Both the position numbers and the translations under genes were made by a program. Under the pieces are notes generated by a model, which worked only from the letters and a program-made list of their open reading frames with translations, was not told where the DNA came from and did not search any database. Shown piece after piece: positions 49,942 through 57,956 of a DNA stretch of 64,000 nucleotides; position 1 is the stretch's first letter; each line of letters starts with the position of its first letter. Source of the stretch: Dactylosporangium sp. AC04546 (GTDB lineage: Bacteria; Actinomycetota; Actinomycetes; Mycobacteriales; Micromonosporaceae); the NCBI RefSeq assembly GCF_022095675.1, contig NZ_JAHYSG010000066.1, positions 1 to 64,000 of the forward strand, read 5' to 3'.

Positions 49942-52482
49942 CTAGGGCTCGGCCGGCACCAGCCTGGCCACCTCGATGCGCGACCGCACCGCGAGCTTGC
50001 TCATGATGTGCGACAGGTGCGACTCGACGGTGCGCCGGGAGAGGAACAGTTCGGTCGCGATGTCCGGGGTCGACCGGCCGGCGGCGACCAGCCGGGCGAT
50101 GGTCACCTCGGTCGGGGTGAGCGCGGCCCAGCCCGTCTCCGGTCGCTTGCGTCGCCGCAGGGGCGGGAGGCGGACCCCGTGCTCGGCCAGCCGGGCGTTG
50201 CCGTGCCGGATCGCCCCGGCCGCGCCGACGGCGGTGTACGCGGTGACCGCGTCGCGCCACGCCGCCTGCGCCGGATCGCGCTCGTCGCGGCGTGCGTGCA
50301 GGAGCGCCACGTCGAGCAGCGCGTCCGCGGCCCGGATCGGCATGCTCAGCCGCTCGTAGTCGTCGGCCGCCCGGGCGACCTCGGCCGGGTCGGTGCCGAG
50401 CAGGCCATGACAGTGCGCCGCGACGGCAGGCAGGACCGGCATCGCGGCGTCGGCCGCGTCCGCGGCGGCGGCCCGGACGGCCGCCTCGGCCAGGCCCGGC
50501 TCCCCGTGCTCACCGGCCAGGCGGACGAGCCAGGGCAGGAAGGCTTGACGCAGCGCCGCTGCGGTGCGGTCGCGAACCAGCGGCGCGAGCCGGCCCAGCG
50601 CCTCGTCCGGACGGCCCCGCCGCTGTGCCCACAGCGCCTGCGCATGCAGGTGCCGCGGCGCGATCGTCACCAGGTCGTCGTCCGCCGGTCCGGGATCGAG
50701 CCGCGGCGGTTCGGTGAGCGGCTCGTCGCGGTACAGCGCGATCAACGCCCGCACGCCCGCGCACTGCAACCGTGAGGGCACGTCGCCCGGCTCCGGCAGG
50801 CGTGCAACGGCGGCGTGTTCCCAGCGGCCGGTCCAGAAGTCATGCTCGGCCCCGGCCGCGACGACCGGGCCCGCGGTGTCCGGGTGACGTTCGGCCAGCA
50901 GCTCGCGGGCCGGCCCGATCTGGCCCAGCGCCGTCAGCACGTGGATCCGCACCGCGAGCGCGGCCGCCCGGACGCCGGTCAACCGCACGTCGTCGCCGGC
51001 TAGCCGCAGCGCCTGGGCGGTGCTCTCCCGAGCCGCGTCCAGCGCACCTCGCTGGAACTGCCGGAGGGCGGTGAACTGCAGGGCGGTGCCGGCCGTCAGC
51101 GGGTCGTCGCAACCGTCCGGGGGCTCCACCTCCGCAGCCCCGGCGAGTCCGGCGCGCAGCACTTCGAAGCGTGCCCGCCAGACCGGCTCCAGGGCTTCGG
51201 CGGTCAGCGTCTCGGCGACGACACCGAGCGCGTCGGGCGTCCGCCCCGCCGCGACGAGTCCGTGGGCCAGCGCCCAGCGCAACTCCGACCGCAGTGCGCC
51301 GTCGAGATCCGGCCGCTGCAGGACATGCTCGAGCACGGGTACGGCCTCGACCGGCGCCTGCGCGGTCAGCGTGGGCGCCACCCGGCCGAGCCATCCGGGC
51401 ACCCACTCGTCGGCCGGTGCACCGGCGGCCCTCAGCTGGGCAGCGATCAGCACCGGGCGCAGACCGGCGCCCGCCATCGCGGTGGCTGCCCGCCGGTGCC
51501 GGTCGGCCCGCTCGGGGGCGGGGATCGTGGCGTACAGCGCGTTGATCAGGATCGGGTGCCGGAACGTGAGCAGCTGACCTCGCTCGGTCAGTACGCCGGC
51601 GGTGAACGCCTCACGGATCACGCCGGAGAGGCTGGTCGCCGGCTGCCCGATGACCAAACTGAGATCACGCACGGAGAACTCGCTGCCGAGGAGGGTCGCG
51701 GCGCGCAGCGCGTCCAGTACGGCGGGGGAGAGGAAGCCGAGGTGCGCGGCGACGGCAGCCGCTGTCGTCTCGGCTTCGGCACCCGCGTCGACCAGGTCGG
51801 CGGTGCCGTCCGCGATGCGGATCCGATGCTCCCGGACCAGGCCGTCGATCAGTTCCCGCAGATAGCGCGGGTTGCCGCCGGCCGCGTCGACGAGGCTCCG
51901 CAACCGCCCGCCGGGCGCCGCACCGGCGAGCGCGGTGGCCAGCGTGTTCGCGGCGACCGGTTCCAGGGCCGCCGGTTCCAGGATCATGGCCCGGCGGTCG
52001 GCCAGGTACTGGCGCAGCAGCGTGACGGCCCGCCGCCTCGGCACCGGCCGGCACGCGGCGACCAGCAGCAACGGCGCCGTCCCGGTCCGTTCACCCAGCC
52101 TGCGCCAGGTCAGCAGGCTCGCGTCGTCGGCCCATTGCAGATCGTCGAGCACCACCACGGCCGGGCCGCCGGCGCACAGCCGCTCGACCAGGTCGAGCAG
52201 CCGTTGCTCGGCGGCCACCGACGCGTCGCCGGCAGGCAGCCGCGCGGACAGGCACCGGGCCAGCGAGCGGTAGGCGGTGGTGTGGTCCGCCGGACGGGCC
52301 CGGCCGGTGCGCGACCGGCAGCCGGCCGCGGCGGCCATCTCGAGGAGCCGCCGCACCAGGGCGGACTTGCCGATCCCCGGTTCGCCGTCGATCCACACGC
52401 ATCCGCTCACCCCGTTGACGAGGTCGGCCACGCAGCCGCGTAGGCGGTCGATCTCGGCATCACGCGAGACCAACTCGTCCAT
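49942..52482 (-). CDS. LuxR-family ATPase regulator (LAL type) 1
   Basis: 846 residues. Walker A is GEPGIGKS (33-40) and Walker B AVVVLDDLQWAD, followed by a long helical TPR-like middle region. A C-terminal LuxR helix-turn-helix lies at about 784-842 (LTPTEVTIARLVAAGRSTPDIATELFL region, RRTVESHLSHI). These are the features of large ATP-binding LuxR regulators, which activate nearby metabolic or biosynthetic genes on binding an inducer. It lies downstream of the trypsin-fold gene on the same strand with an 82-bp gap, and appears to have its own promoter. No ECF motif precedes it. Confidence 0.92.
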   Translation of the reverse strand: MDELVSRDAEIDRLRGCVADLVNGVSGCVWIDGEPGIGKSALVRRLLEMAAAAGCRSRTGRARPADHTTAYRSLARCLSARLPAGDASVAAEQRLLDLVERLCAGGPAVVVLDDLQWADDASLLTWRRLGERTGTAPLLLVAACRPVPRRRAVTLLRQYLADRRAMILEPAALEPVAANTLATALAGAAPGGRLRSLVDAAGGNPRYLRELIDGLVREHRIRIADGTADLVDAGAEAETTAAAVAAHLGFLSPAVLDALRAATLLGSEFSVRDLSLVIGQPATSLSGVIREAFTAGVLTERGQLLTFRHPILINALYATIPAPERADRHRRAATAMAGAGLRPVLIAAQLRAAGAPADEWVPGWLGRVAPTLTAQAPVEAVPVLEHVLQRPDLDGALRSELRWALAHGLVAAGRTPDALGVVAETLTAEALEPVWRARFEVLRAGLAGAAEVEPPDGCDDPLTAGTALQFTALRQFQRGALDAARESTAQALRLAGDDVRLTGVRAAALAVRIHVLTALGQIGPARELLAERHPDTAGPVVAAGAEHDFWTGRWEHAAVARLPEPGDVPSRLQCAGVRALIALYRDEPLTEPPRLDPGPADDDLVTIAPRHLHAQALWAQRRGRPDEALGRLAPLVRDRTAAALRQAFLPWLVRLAGEHGEPGLAEAAVRAAAADAADAAMPVLPAVAAHCHGLLGTDPAEVARAADDYERLSMPIRAADALLDVALLHARRDERDPAQAAWRDAVTAYTAVGAAGAIRHGNARLAEHGVRLPPLRRRKRPETGWAALTPTEVTIARLVAAGRSTPDIATELFLSRRTVESHLSHIMSKLAVRSRIEVARLVPAEP

Positions 52483-52489
52483 GGCGGTG

Positions 52490-52495
52490 ATCGTA
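52490..52495 (-). promoter_or_regulatory. Possible -10 element for LuxR 1
   Basis: TACGAT on the minus strand lies 7 nt before the ATG at 52482, a spacing typical of leaderless actinobacterial transcripts. No good -35 was seen. A 14-bp palindrome (CAGCC-4 nt-GGCTG, 52520-52533) upstream could be an operator. Confidence 0.3.
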
Positions 52496-52564
52496 TGCGC
52501 TGTGCCCGATACGTACCGCCAGCCGGTCGGCTGATTTGCGCTCCGCAGCGACCCCGGCGGCGGG

Positions 52565-53482
52565 TCACCGCAGGGAGACGTACTGCTCGAGGCCGAGCCG
52601 CGTCACGTCGGAGTAGGCGGCGAACCACGGCGCCGGCGGGCCGGTCGGTTCGCCCCCGCTCGCGGCGGGCGAGCCGGACGTCGCCTGCTGGATCCCGACC
52701 AGGATCCATCCCCAGGCGGTCGCGGCCAGGGCAGGACCGCCCAATGAGGACGCCGTCAGCGCGGCCGGTGGACTGGTGAAGCCGAGGCAGATCACCGGCC
52801 CGGCGCCGACGCCCCGTGCCCCGCCGCACGGGTCGGTGGAGCCGTTCTGCCCGACGACGAATCCGGTGGCGAGCCGGGGCGGAGGTTGCGTCGGGCACGG
52901 TACGCCCGGCTCGCAGCCGATGCCGACGGCGGTCACCATGTCGCCGGCCGGTGGCGGCGAGTCCGGCACAAGCGGCACCGGCGGCGCGTTCACCTGCCGG
53001 TCGAGCACCAGAACCTGGACGTTGCTGTCCGCGATGACGTTGTGCCGTACCACGGTGAGCCGAAGCCCGGGCGGCCCGCCGAGGTACGCCACGCCGGACG
53101 TGCCGCACGACGCCGAGGTCAGTGCGGCACGTGGCCCGATCAGTACCGCGGTGCACCCGGTGCGCCAGTTGTCGCCGCCGTAGTGCAGCAGCCAGGGGAA
53201 CCCGCCGTCGACGCTGACCGGGGCGCCGGGTGGTCCCGGGTCTCCGGCCCCGCCGGAGGTGGCGCTGGGCTCCGCGTCGGCGAGCGGCACAGGCTGCTTC
53301 TCCACGCGCCGCCACGGCGTCGATGGATCGGCCGCCGCGCGGTTGTCCACCGGGGTTCTGCCGGCAGCCGATCCCAGCACGTGGCTGATGGCTACGGCGG
53401 CGAGCCCGGTCAGGCCGCCGAGCGTGATGATCGCGGTCACCATGATCCGGGAGGTGCTTGAGCGCAGCGGGTGGCGAAACAT
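52565..53482 (-). CDS. Membrane-anchored trypsin-fold pseudoprotease
   Basis: 305 residues from the ATG at 53482, which has AAGGGGA 6 nt upstream. A longer in-frame start at 53548 is rejected because its ATG overlaps the -35 element of the ECF promoter. Residues 13-37 form a signal anchor, followed by a Pro/Gly-rich spacer. The S1 (chymotrypsin-like) fold is recognisable from TGCTAVLIGPRAALTSASCG, NVQVLVLD and SSLGGPAL. All three catalytic residues are replaced: His by S125, Asp by N154 and Ser by L247, although the C110-C126 disulfide pair is kept. It is therefore probably a binding or scaffold protein at the cell surface. It diverges from the mycosin-like gene. Confidence 0.8.
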   Translation of the reverse strand: MFRHPLRSSTSRIMVTAIITLGGLTGLAAVAISHVLGSAAGRTPVDNRAAADPSTPWRRVEKQPVPLADAEPSATSGGAGDPGPPGAPVSVDGGFPWLLHYGGDNWRTGCTAVLIGPRAALTSASCGTSGVAYLGGPPGLRLTVVRHNVIADSNVQVLVLDRQVNAPPVPLVPDSPPPAGDMVTAVGIGCEPGVPCPTQPPPRLATGFVVGQNGSTDPCGGARGVGAGPVICLGFTSPPAALTASSLGGPALAATAWGWILVGIQQATSGSPAASGGEPTGPPAPWFAAYSDVTRLGLEQYVSLR

Positions 53483-53521
53483 GAGGCATCCCCTTCGGCG
53501 CGGATCTGCGACGCCCGGGTG

Positions 53522-53546
53522 GACGGTGCGGGGAGCGGTTCGGTTC
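53522..53546 (-). promoter_or_regulatory. ECF-type promoter of trypsin-fold gene
   Basis: Minus-strand TGAACC, 16 nt, CGTC (GGTTC at 53542-53546 and GACG at 53522-53525 on the plus strand). The -10 lies 39 bp before the ATG at 53482. Confidence 0.6.
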
Positions 53547-53550
53547 ATCG

Positions 53551-53590
53551 ACGAGCCGACGAGCCGACGAGCCGACGAGCCGACGAGCCG
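53551..53590. repeat. 8-bp tandem repeat, five copies
   Basis: acgagccg is repeated five times exactly, immediately upstream of the ECF promoter of the trypsin-fold gene and in the intergenic region of a divergent pair. Copy number could vary by slippage and change promoter spacing or protein binding. Confidence 0.9.
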
Positions 53591-53647
53591 ACGGCCGTCA
53601 CCGGCCGGGCGGACTCGTGTTCGTTATCCCATCGCAACGATCCGGCG

Positions 53648-53673
53648 TGAGCGGCAAGGTGGCCGGCTACGTC
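53648..53673 (+). promoter_or_regulatory. Weak ECF-type promoter candidate for LysM-subtilisin gene
   Basis: TGAGCG, 16 nt, CGTCAT. The -10 and spacing match the other promoters but the -35 differs at two of six positions. An alternative is a leaderless promoter with TAGATA at 53754-53759, 6 nt before the GTG at 53766. Confidence 0.3.
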
Positions 53674-53765
53674 ATACACCAATACGCCGAGGCTCAGCCG
53701 CGGGAGCGGGGAGCGCGGTGCCGGACCGCGTGGTGCGGCGCGCCGGAGACTGGTAGATACAGCAC

Positions 53766-55304
53766 GTGGAAGAGGAAGCGGTGGCCGCAGGATCGGGTGG
53801 CCGGGTCGGGCCGGGGCTACGGCTCGTGCTGCTGGCCCTGCTGTGCTGCGCGGCCGGCGCGCTGAGCGGGCCGCGGGGTGCGGCCGCCGCCCCGGGTGCC
53901 AGCGTCAAGTACTACGTCGTCCAGACGGCCTATCGCGGCGAGCCGGAGAACCTGCTCGCGATCGCCGCCCGTTTCCTCGGCGACGGCCGCCGGTACGTCG
54001 ACATCTACAATCTCAACAAGGGGCGGCTGCAGCCCGACGGAGGGCGGCTCACCGACCCCACCGTCATCAAGCCCGGCTGGCTGTTGATCCTGCCACCGGA
54101 CGCGACGGGGAGCGGAGTCGAGTTCGGTCCGCCGGCACAGGGCGGCGCGGCCCCGGCCGGCAGTCCGCAGGGCTCACCCGGCCCGGCGCCGTCCACGCCG
54201 GCGGCGTTGCCGCCGGCCGGCGACTGTGCCGCGCCGTCGAGTGTGGTTATCGAGCAGGCCCCATGGGCGCAGTTGCGACTGGCGCCGGACCAGGCGTGGG
54301 CGAGCAGCCGCGGGCGAGGTGTCACGGTCGCGGTGCTCGACTCCGGTGTCGACGCACAGGTGCCGCAGTTGAAGGGACACGTCGTGGCCGGCGCGGACAT
54401 CATCTCCGGCCGAGGTACCAGCGGGACCGACTGCCTCGGCCACGGCACGGCGGTGGCCGGCATCATCGCCGCCCAGCCGCAGCCGGGGACCGGTCTGGTC
54501 GGCATCGCCCCCGATGCCATGGTGATGCCGGTCCGCATCTCCACCACCCTGGCCGGGCCCCGCCCGGACGACGTGGCGGCCGGCATCCAGACCGCGACTT
54601 CCGCCGGAGTGCAGGTGATCAACGTGCCCGGGCCGCTGGATCTCGGCGATCCGGCAGTGGTCGACGCGTTGAGCGACGCCTACGCCCACGACGTGGTGGT
54701 GGTCGCCCCCGCGCCGACCGCCGACGCGGGCACCGTCGACCAGGGCGCCCCTGCCACGCCCGTCATCGCACAACCGGGCCTGCTGAACGTGGGCGGTATC
54801 GACGCGAACGACAAACCGATCGCCACATACGTGCCCGGGACCGTCGATGTGGTCGCACCGGGAGCGAACATCACCACGCTGGGCACCGGCGGTCCCGGGC
54901 AGGTGCAGTGCAGCGGCACCGACTACGCCGCCCCGTTCGTGACCGGTGTGGTGGCGCTGCTGCGCTCGTCCGAGCCCGACCTGCACGCGGCCGAGGTTGT
55001 CCGCCGTGTCCAGCAGAGCGCCCAGCACGCCGCCGGGCAGGCGCCGCATGCGCAGTACGGCTGGGGCATCCTCCAGCCGGCCGCGGCGCTGAACCCGCCG
55101 CTCGACGCCGCGCCGCCGGGCGACGCGCCGCCGCCCCCGGCGACGCGCGTCGACCCGTACGGACTGTTGCTGGTGGCCGTGCTGGGTGCCGGCTTCCTGG
55201 GCTCGATCCTGGTCAGCGTGAGGCTGCGGCGGCGCTCGGCGGGCAACCGCACGGGTGCTGCGGCGGTGGCGCGACGGGTCGGCCGGCGCCTGCTTCGCCG
55301 GTAG
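53766..55304 (+). CDS. LysM-subtilisin (mycosin-like) membrane protein, catalytic Ser replaced by Asp
   Basis: 512 residues; the start could also be the GTG at 53781, after AGAGGA. A signal segment (about 18-35) is followed by a LysM-like domain (47-113) nearly matching that of the protein at 45031, a Pro-rich linker, an S8 domain (about 160-450), a membrane segment (465-485) and a basic tail. This is the layout of type VII secretion mycosins plus LysM. D192 (AVLDSGVD) and H226 (LGHGTAVAG) are intact. The serine motif GTSxAAP reads GTDYAAPF, so the nucleophile is D386, and the oxyanion Asn segment reads VVVVAPAPTA. It is probably an inactive scaffold at the envelope. Confidence 0.85.
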   Translation: MEEEAVAAGSGGRVGPGLRLVLLALLCCAAGALSGPRGAAAAPGASVKYYVVQTAYRGEPENLLAIAARFLGDGRRYVDIYNLNKGRLQPDGGRLTDPTVIKPGWLLILPPDATGSGVEFGPPAQGGAAPAGSPQGSPGPAPSTPAALPPAGDCAAPSSVVIEQAPWAQLRLAPDQAWASSRGRGVTVAVLDSGVDAQVPQLKGHVVAGADIISGRGTSGTDCLGHGTAVAGIIAAQPQPGTGLVGIAPDAMVMPVRISTTLAGPRPDDVAAGIQTATSAGVQVINVPGPLDLGDPAVVDALSDAYAHDVVVVAPAPTADAGTVDQGAPATPVIAQPGLLNVGGIDANDKPIATYVPGTVDVVAPGANITTLGTGGPGQVQCSGTDYAAPFVTGVVALLRSSEPDLHAAEVVRRVQQSAQHAAGQAPHAQYGWGILQPAAALNPPLDAAPPGDAPPPPATRVDPYGLLLVAVLGAGFLGSILVSVRLRRRSAGNRTGAAAVARRVGRRLLRR

Positions 55305-55330
55305 CCGGTGCCCGCGTCCGTCCCTGCCCG

Positions 55331-55346
55331 GCGGCCGTCAGGCCGC
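55331..55346. terminator. Hairpin between convergent genes
   Basis: gcggcc-gtca-ggccgc is a perfect 6-bp stem with a 4-nt loop at the convergent junction; it includes the stop codon of the F5/8C gene. There is no T run, as is common for GC-rich actinobacterial terminators. It could serve both strands. Confidence 0.4.
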
Positions 55347-56135
55347 GTACACCTCCACCTCGCTGACCTGGCCCGCGTCCCATTGCGAGTTGGCGGTGAA
55401 GCTCAGCCTCAGGTACCGCGCGGTCGGCGCGGGCAGGGTGAGGGTGACGACGTTGCCGTTCGCCGCATCGAAGGTGTACTGCGCCGGGCCGGTCACGGTG
55501 CTGAAGGTCGACCCGTCGAGGCCGGCGAGCACCGCGATGGTCTGCGTGCGGCTGGGCCAGCCGCTCGCCGGTGGGAGCCTGAGCACCACGCGGCCCATCC
55601 GGGCGGCCGTGCCGAGGTCCACCGTCAGTGTTTGCGGGAGCCCGTGGTTCGCGCCCTCCCAGTAGGTGTCGGCGCTGCCGTCGTTAGCGTAGAGGGCCGC
55701 GTGCGCGCTCCGTATGGTGCTGGAGGCCTGTGCCGGTCGGTGCAGCGCGAGGTTCCCGGTGGCCGGCGGCGCAGTGGTGGCCGGCGTGGTGCTGGTCGGG
55801 ACGGTGGTGGCCGGCGCGGCCGTCGGGTTCGGCTTGGCCGGCGTGCTCGGGCCACCGTTCGGCGAGGCGCCGGGCTGGGGCGACTCGCTCGGCGCGGCAT
55901 CACTGGGCACCAGCGGCACGACCTCGGACAAGTCGGGCCCGGACGGGGCCGCGAGGTTCGCCGGGTCGGTGGTGCCCGGTTCGCCGCCGGTGCTGGTCGC
56001 CGGCGTCTTCGGATCGTCCATGCCGAACGCACCGCCGACGGCCAGCAGAACCCCCGCGACGATCAGCCCGCCGATGACGCGGTTGCCGGCTTTCCCGGCC
56101 CTCCAGGCACGGTGCTTGGACAGGTTCGTCGACAT
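55338..56135 (-). CDS. Membrane-anchored F5/8 type C (discoidin/CBM32-like) protein
   Basis: 265 residues. The start at 56135 has GGAGAG about 8 nt upstream. Residues 18-37 are a membrane anchor after a basic N-terminus. Residues 40-126 are a Pro/Thr/Ser-rich stalk. Residues 127-265 form a discoidin-type beta sandwich (NLALHRPAQASS, NDGSADTYWEG, QTLTVDLGTA, RYLRLSFTANS, EVEVYAA). This fold binds carbohydrates or other surface ligands and has no catalytic residues. It is likely displayed outside the membrane and, judged by its promoter, belongs to the same ECF regulon as its neighbours. Confidence 0.88.
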   Translation of the reverse strand: MSTNLSKHRAWRAGKAGNRVIGGLIVAGVLLAVGGAFGMDDPKTPATSTGGEPGTTDPANLAAPSGPDLSEVVPLVPSDAAPSESPQPGASPNGGPSTPAKPNPTAAPATTVPTSTTPATTAPPATGNLALHRPAQASSTIRSAHAALYANDGSADTYWEGANHGLPQTLTVDLGTAARMGRVVLRLPPASGWPSRTQTIAVLAGLDGSTFSTVTGPAQYTFDAANGNVVTLTLPAPTARYLRLSFTANSQWDAGQVSEVEVYAA

Positions 56136-56178
56136 CGCCGCCGCTCTCCGTTTCGCCCTCCGTCGATTCCGGAGCCTT

Positions 56179-56203
56179 TACGTGCGGTGCGCGCCCGAGG
56201 TTC
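56179..56203 (-). promoter_or_regulatory. ECF-type promoter of F5/8C gene
   Basis: Minus-strand TGAACC, 16 nt, CGTAAAG. The -10 is 43 bp before the start codon at 56135. Confidence 0.6.
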
Positions 56204-56342
56204 AGCTCCGAACCGGATTCGTCCTCGTGAACGCACGGAGCCCGCCGGGCGTCCCCGGTGCGGCGGGCGACGGTGGTCCGCGCTCACCCATGCCGGAAAC
56301 CCGGACGCCTGACGCCGCCGGCCGAACAGTGCGACCGGTACC

Positions 56343-56367
56343 GAACCGGACCGCCTGGATGAACGTA
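56343..56367 (+). promoter_or_regulatory. ECF-type promoter of anti-sigma/sigma operon
   Basis: CGAACC (GAACC 56343-56347), 16 nt, CGTAAG (CGTA 56364-56367). Its presence ahead of the anti-sigma/sigma pair suggests autoregulation. Confidence 0.6.
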
Positions 56368-56456
56368 AGCTCTTGAGGTCTTTCTGTGCCTGTCGTGAAC
56401 TTGTGCCGCCCGGGGATCGTAAGGACGGGAAGACTCTTCGTGGGAAGCAGGTAGCC

Positions 56457-57263
56457 GTGGATGAGTGGAGCGACGACGTGAACGTCGTGGATGGCGGCGG
56501 CCATGTCACGTCGCTGCTCGGGATGCATGCCCTGAACGCGCTGGACGAGCACGAGCACGCGATCGTGACCGCCCACCTGAGCGTCTGCGCAGAGTGCCGG
56601 GCGGAGTTCGACTACGTCAAGGGTGTGCCGCGCTACCTCGACCAACTCTCTGACGAGGACTTCGCCGCGTTACTGCCGCCGGACCTGGCCGCGGCGTTCA
56701 CGGCGGCGCCGGCGTCCGCGGAGCCGAGCCCTCCGAGCCCTCCGAGGCTGTCCGGCACGGCGGACCCGGTTTCCCTCGCCGAGGTACGCCAGGCCCGCGA
56801 CACCAGGCGGCGGCGTTGGGCAATGCGGTCGGCGGTGGCGGCGGCGGTGGTCGTGGTCGCCGGGGGAGGACTCTGGCTGGCCGGTGTCGGCCGGCAGGAA
56901 TCGCCGGGGCCCGTGCCGCACAAGCTGATCGCCGAGGCGTCCGGCGGTAACCTCGGCACCAGCGCGTCCATCTCGGTCACGCCCCGCAGCGCCTCGGTCT
57001 CGGTCTCGGCCACCCTGCGCGGCATGACCGCCGGGCAGCAGTACAACCTGCTGGTGGTCACCGGCGACGGCCAGACGTTCACCGTGGCGACCTTCACCGG
57101 CGCCGGCGGCGGCAGCCAGGTGGTCCGTGGTGAGGCGCCGGTCACCGCCGACAGGCTCGGCTTCTTCACGGTGGTGAAGGCCGACGGCGGGGTCGTGGTG
57201 ACGGTGCCGTTCAACTCGGGATCGACGACCAGCCAGCCGCGGCCGCCGGTGCCGAGCCGGTGA
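56457..57263 (+). CDS. RskA-like anti-sigma factor with zinc-binding domain
   Basis: 268 residues from GTG 56457 (AGCAGG 5 nt upstream). GTG 56478, preceded by GGAG, is a second option and would remove 7 residues. The N-terminal domain has H40, C44 and C47 (TAHLSVCAEC), the ZAS anti-sigma zinc motif, after HVTSLLGMHALNAL. Residues about 124-143 are a single membrane segment. The extracytoplasmic domain (QQYNLLVVTGDGQTFTVATF, TVVKADGGVVVTVPF) matches the RskA C-terminal fold. It would hold an ECF sigma factor at the membrane until an envelope signal triggers its cleavage. The ECF gene lies 130 bp downstream on the same strand. Confidence 0.9.
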   Translation: MDEWSDDVNVVDGGGHVTSLLGMHALNALDEHEHAIVTAHLSVCAECRAEFDYVKGVPRYLDQLSDEDFAALLPPDLAAAFTAAPASAEPSPPSPPRLSGTADPVSLAEVRQARDTRRRRWAMRSAVAAAVVVVAGGGLWLAGVGRQESPGPVPHKLIAEASGGNLGTSASISVTPRSASVSVSATLRGMTAGQQYNLLVVTGDGQTFTVATFTGAGGGSQVVRGEAPVTADRLGFFTVVKADGGVVVTVPFNSGSTTSQPRPPVPSR

Positions 57264-57393
57264 CCCGGGGACGGGCACGGCTCGCGCTGCTCTGCCGCAA
57301 CAAGGCGGAAACATCCGTGAGTTGGCCGATGATTTCGCGCCCCTCACCGACGAGGCTCAGGTCGACACCGACCCGTCAGGAGGAGGGCCCGCC

Positions 57394-57912
57394 ATGGTGA
57401 CCGCCGCGAAGGCGAACGACGCGAAGATGCAGGCGCTGTATGACGCGCACGCCAATGCGCTGTTCCAGTTCTTGATGCGGCTGACCTTCGGTGACCGTGA
57501 GACCGCCCTCGACCTCATGCAGGAGACGATGCTGCGAGCCTGGCGCAACCTCGACGTGCTCGCGGAGGACGTGCGGACGCTGCGGCCGTGGCTCTACACC
57601 GTCGCTCGGCGGGTCGCCATCGACAGCGCGCGGGCCAAGGCGGCCCGGCCGCAGGAGGTGGTCGTCACCGATCTCACCACCTTCTCGGCGGGAGACGACG
57701 AAATGGAGCGGGTCGTGGCGGTGCAGACCGTCCGCCAGGCCATGACCATGCTGTCCGAGCAGCACCGGTCGGTCATCGCCCTGGTGTACCGGCGCGGTCT
57801 GTCCGCCGCCGACGCGGCGGCGGTTCTCGGTATCCCCGAAGGCACCGTCAAGTCCCGCACCTACTATGCGCTGCGTGCGCTGCGGGAGGCGATCGAGGGT
57901 GCCGGCGCATAG
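57394..57912 (+). CDS. ECF RNA polymerase sigma factor 1
   Basis: 172 residues from ATG 57394, with GGAGGAGG about 7 nt upstream. Region 2 spans about 16-80 (FLMRLTFGDRETALDLMQE, TMLRAWRNL, ARRVAIDSARA). Region 4 spans about 110-165, with the helix-turn-helix GLSAADAAAVLGIPEGTVKSR read in parts as AAAVLGIPEG and TVKSRTYYAL. No extra domains. It follows the anti-sigma gene without its own clear promoter, so the pair probably forms an operon with the anti-sigma gene first. It is a close paralogue of the convergent sigma factor that follows. Confidence 0.93.
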   Translation: MVTAAKANDAKMQALYDAHANALFQFLMRLTFGDRETALDLMQETMLRAWRNLDVLAEDVRTLRPWLYTVARRVAIDSARAKAARPQEVVVTDLTTFSAGDDEMERVVAVQTVRQAMTMLSEQHRSVIALVYRRGLSAADAAAVLGIPEGTVKSRTYYALRALREAIEGAGA

Positions 57913-57956
57913 CGGGCACGCCGCGGCTCCCCGGCGAGCACGGTTCGTGGAAAGAC

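Larger units (their letters stand above)
56136..56456. promoter_or_regulatory. Intergenic region between divergent F5/8C and anti-sigma genes
   Basis: 321 bp with no convincing gene. It holds two divergent ECF-type promoters (56179-56203 minus, 56343-56367 plus) and the untranslated leaders of both genes. A continuous frame from a TTG at 56373 into the anti-sigma gene exists but starts too close to the promoter to be likely. Confidence 0.6.

Noticed and set aside
52565..53548. Longer start (ATG 53548) for the trypsin-fold protein
   Set aside because: No ribosome site, and the ATG overlaps the -35 element of the shared promoter motif. ATG 53482 has AAGGGGA at good spacing.
53259..53756. Plus-strand open frame across the 8-bp repeat encoding DEPTSRRA-type repeats
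   Set aside because: It overlaps the trypsin-fold gene on the other strand and both promoters, and the repeated peptide is only a translation of the tandem DNA repeat.
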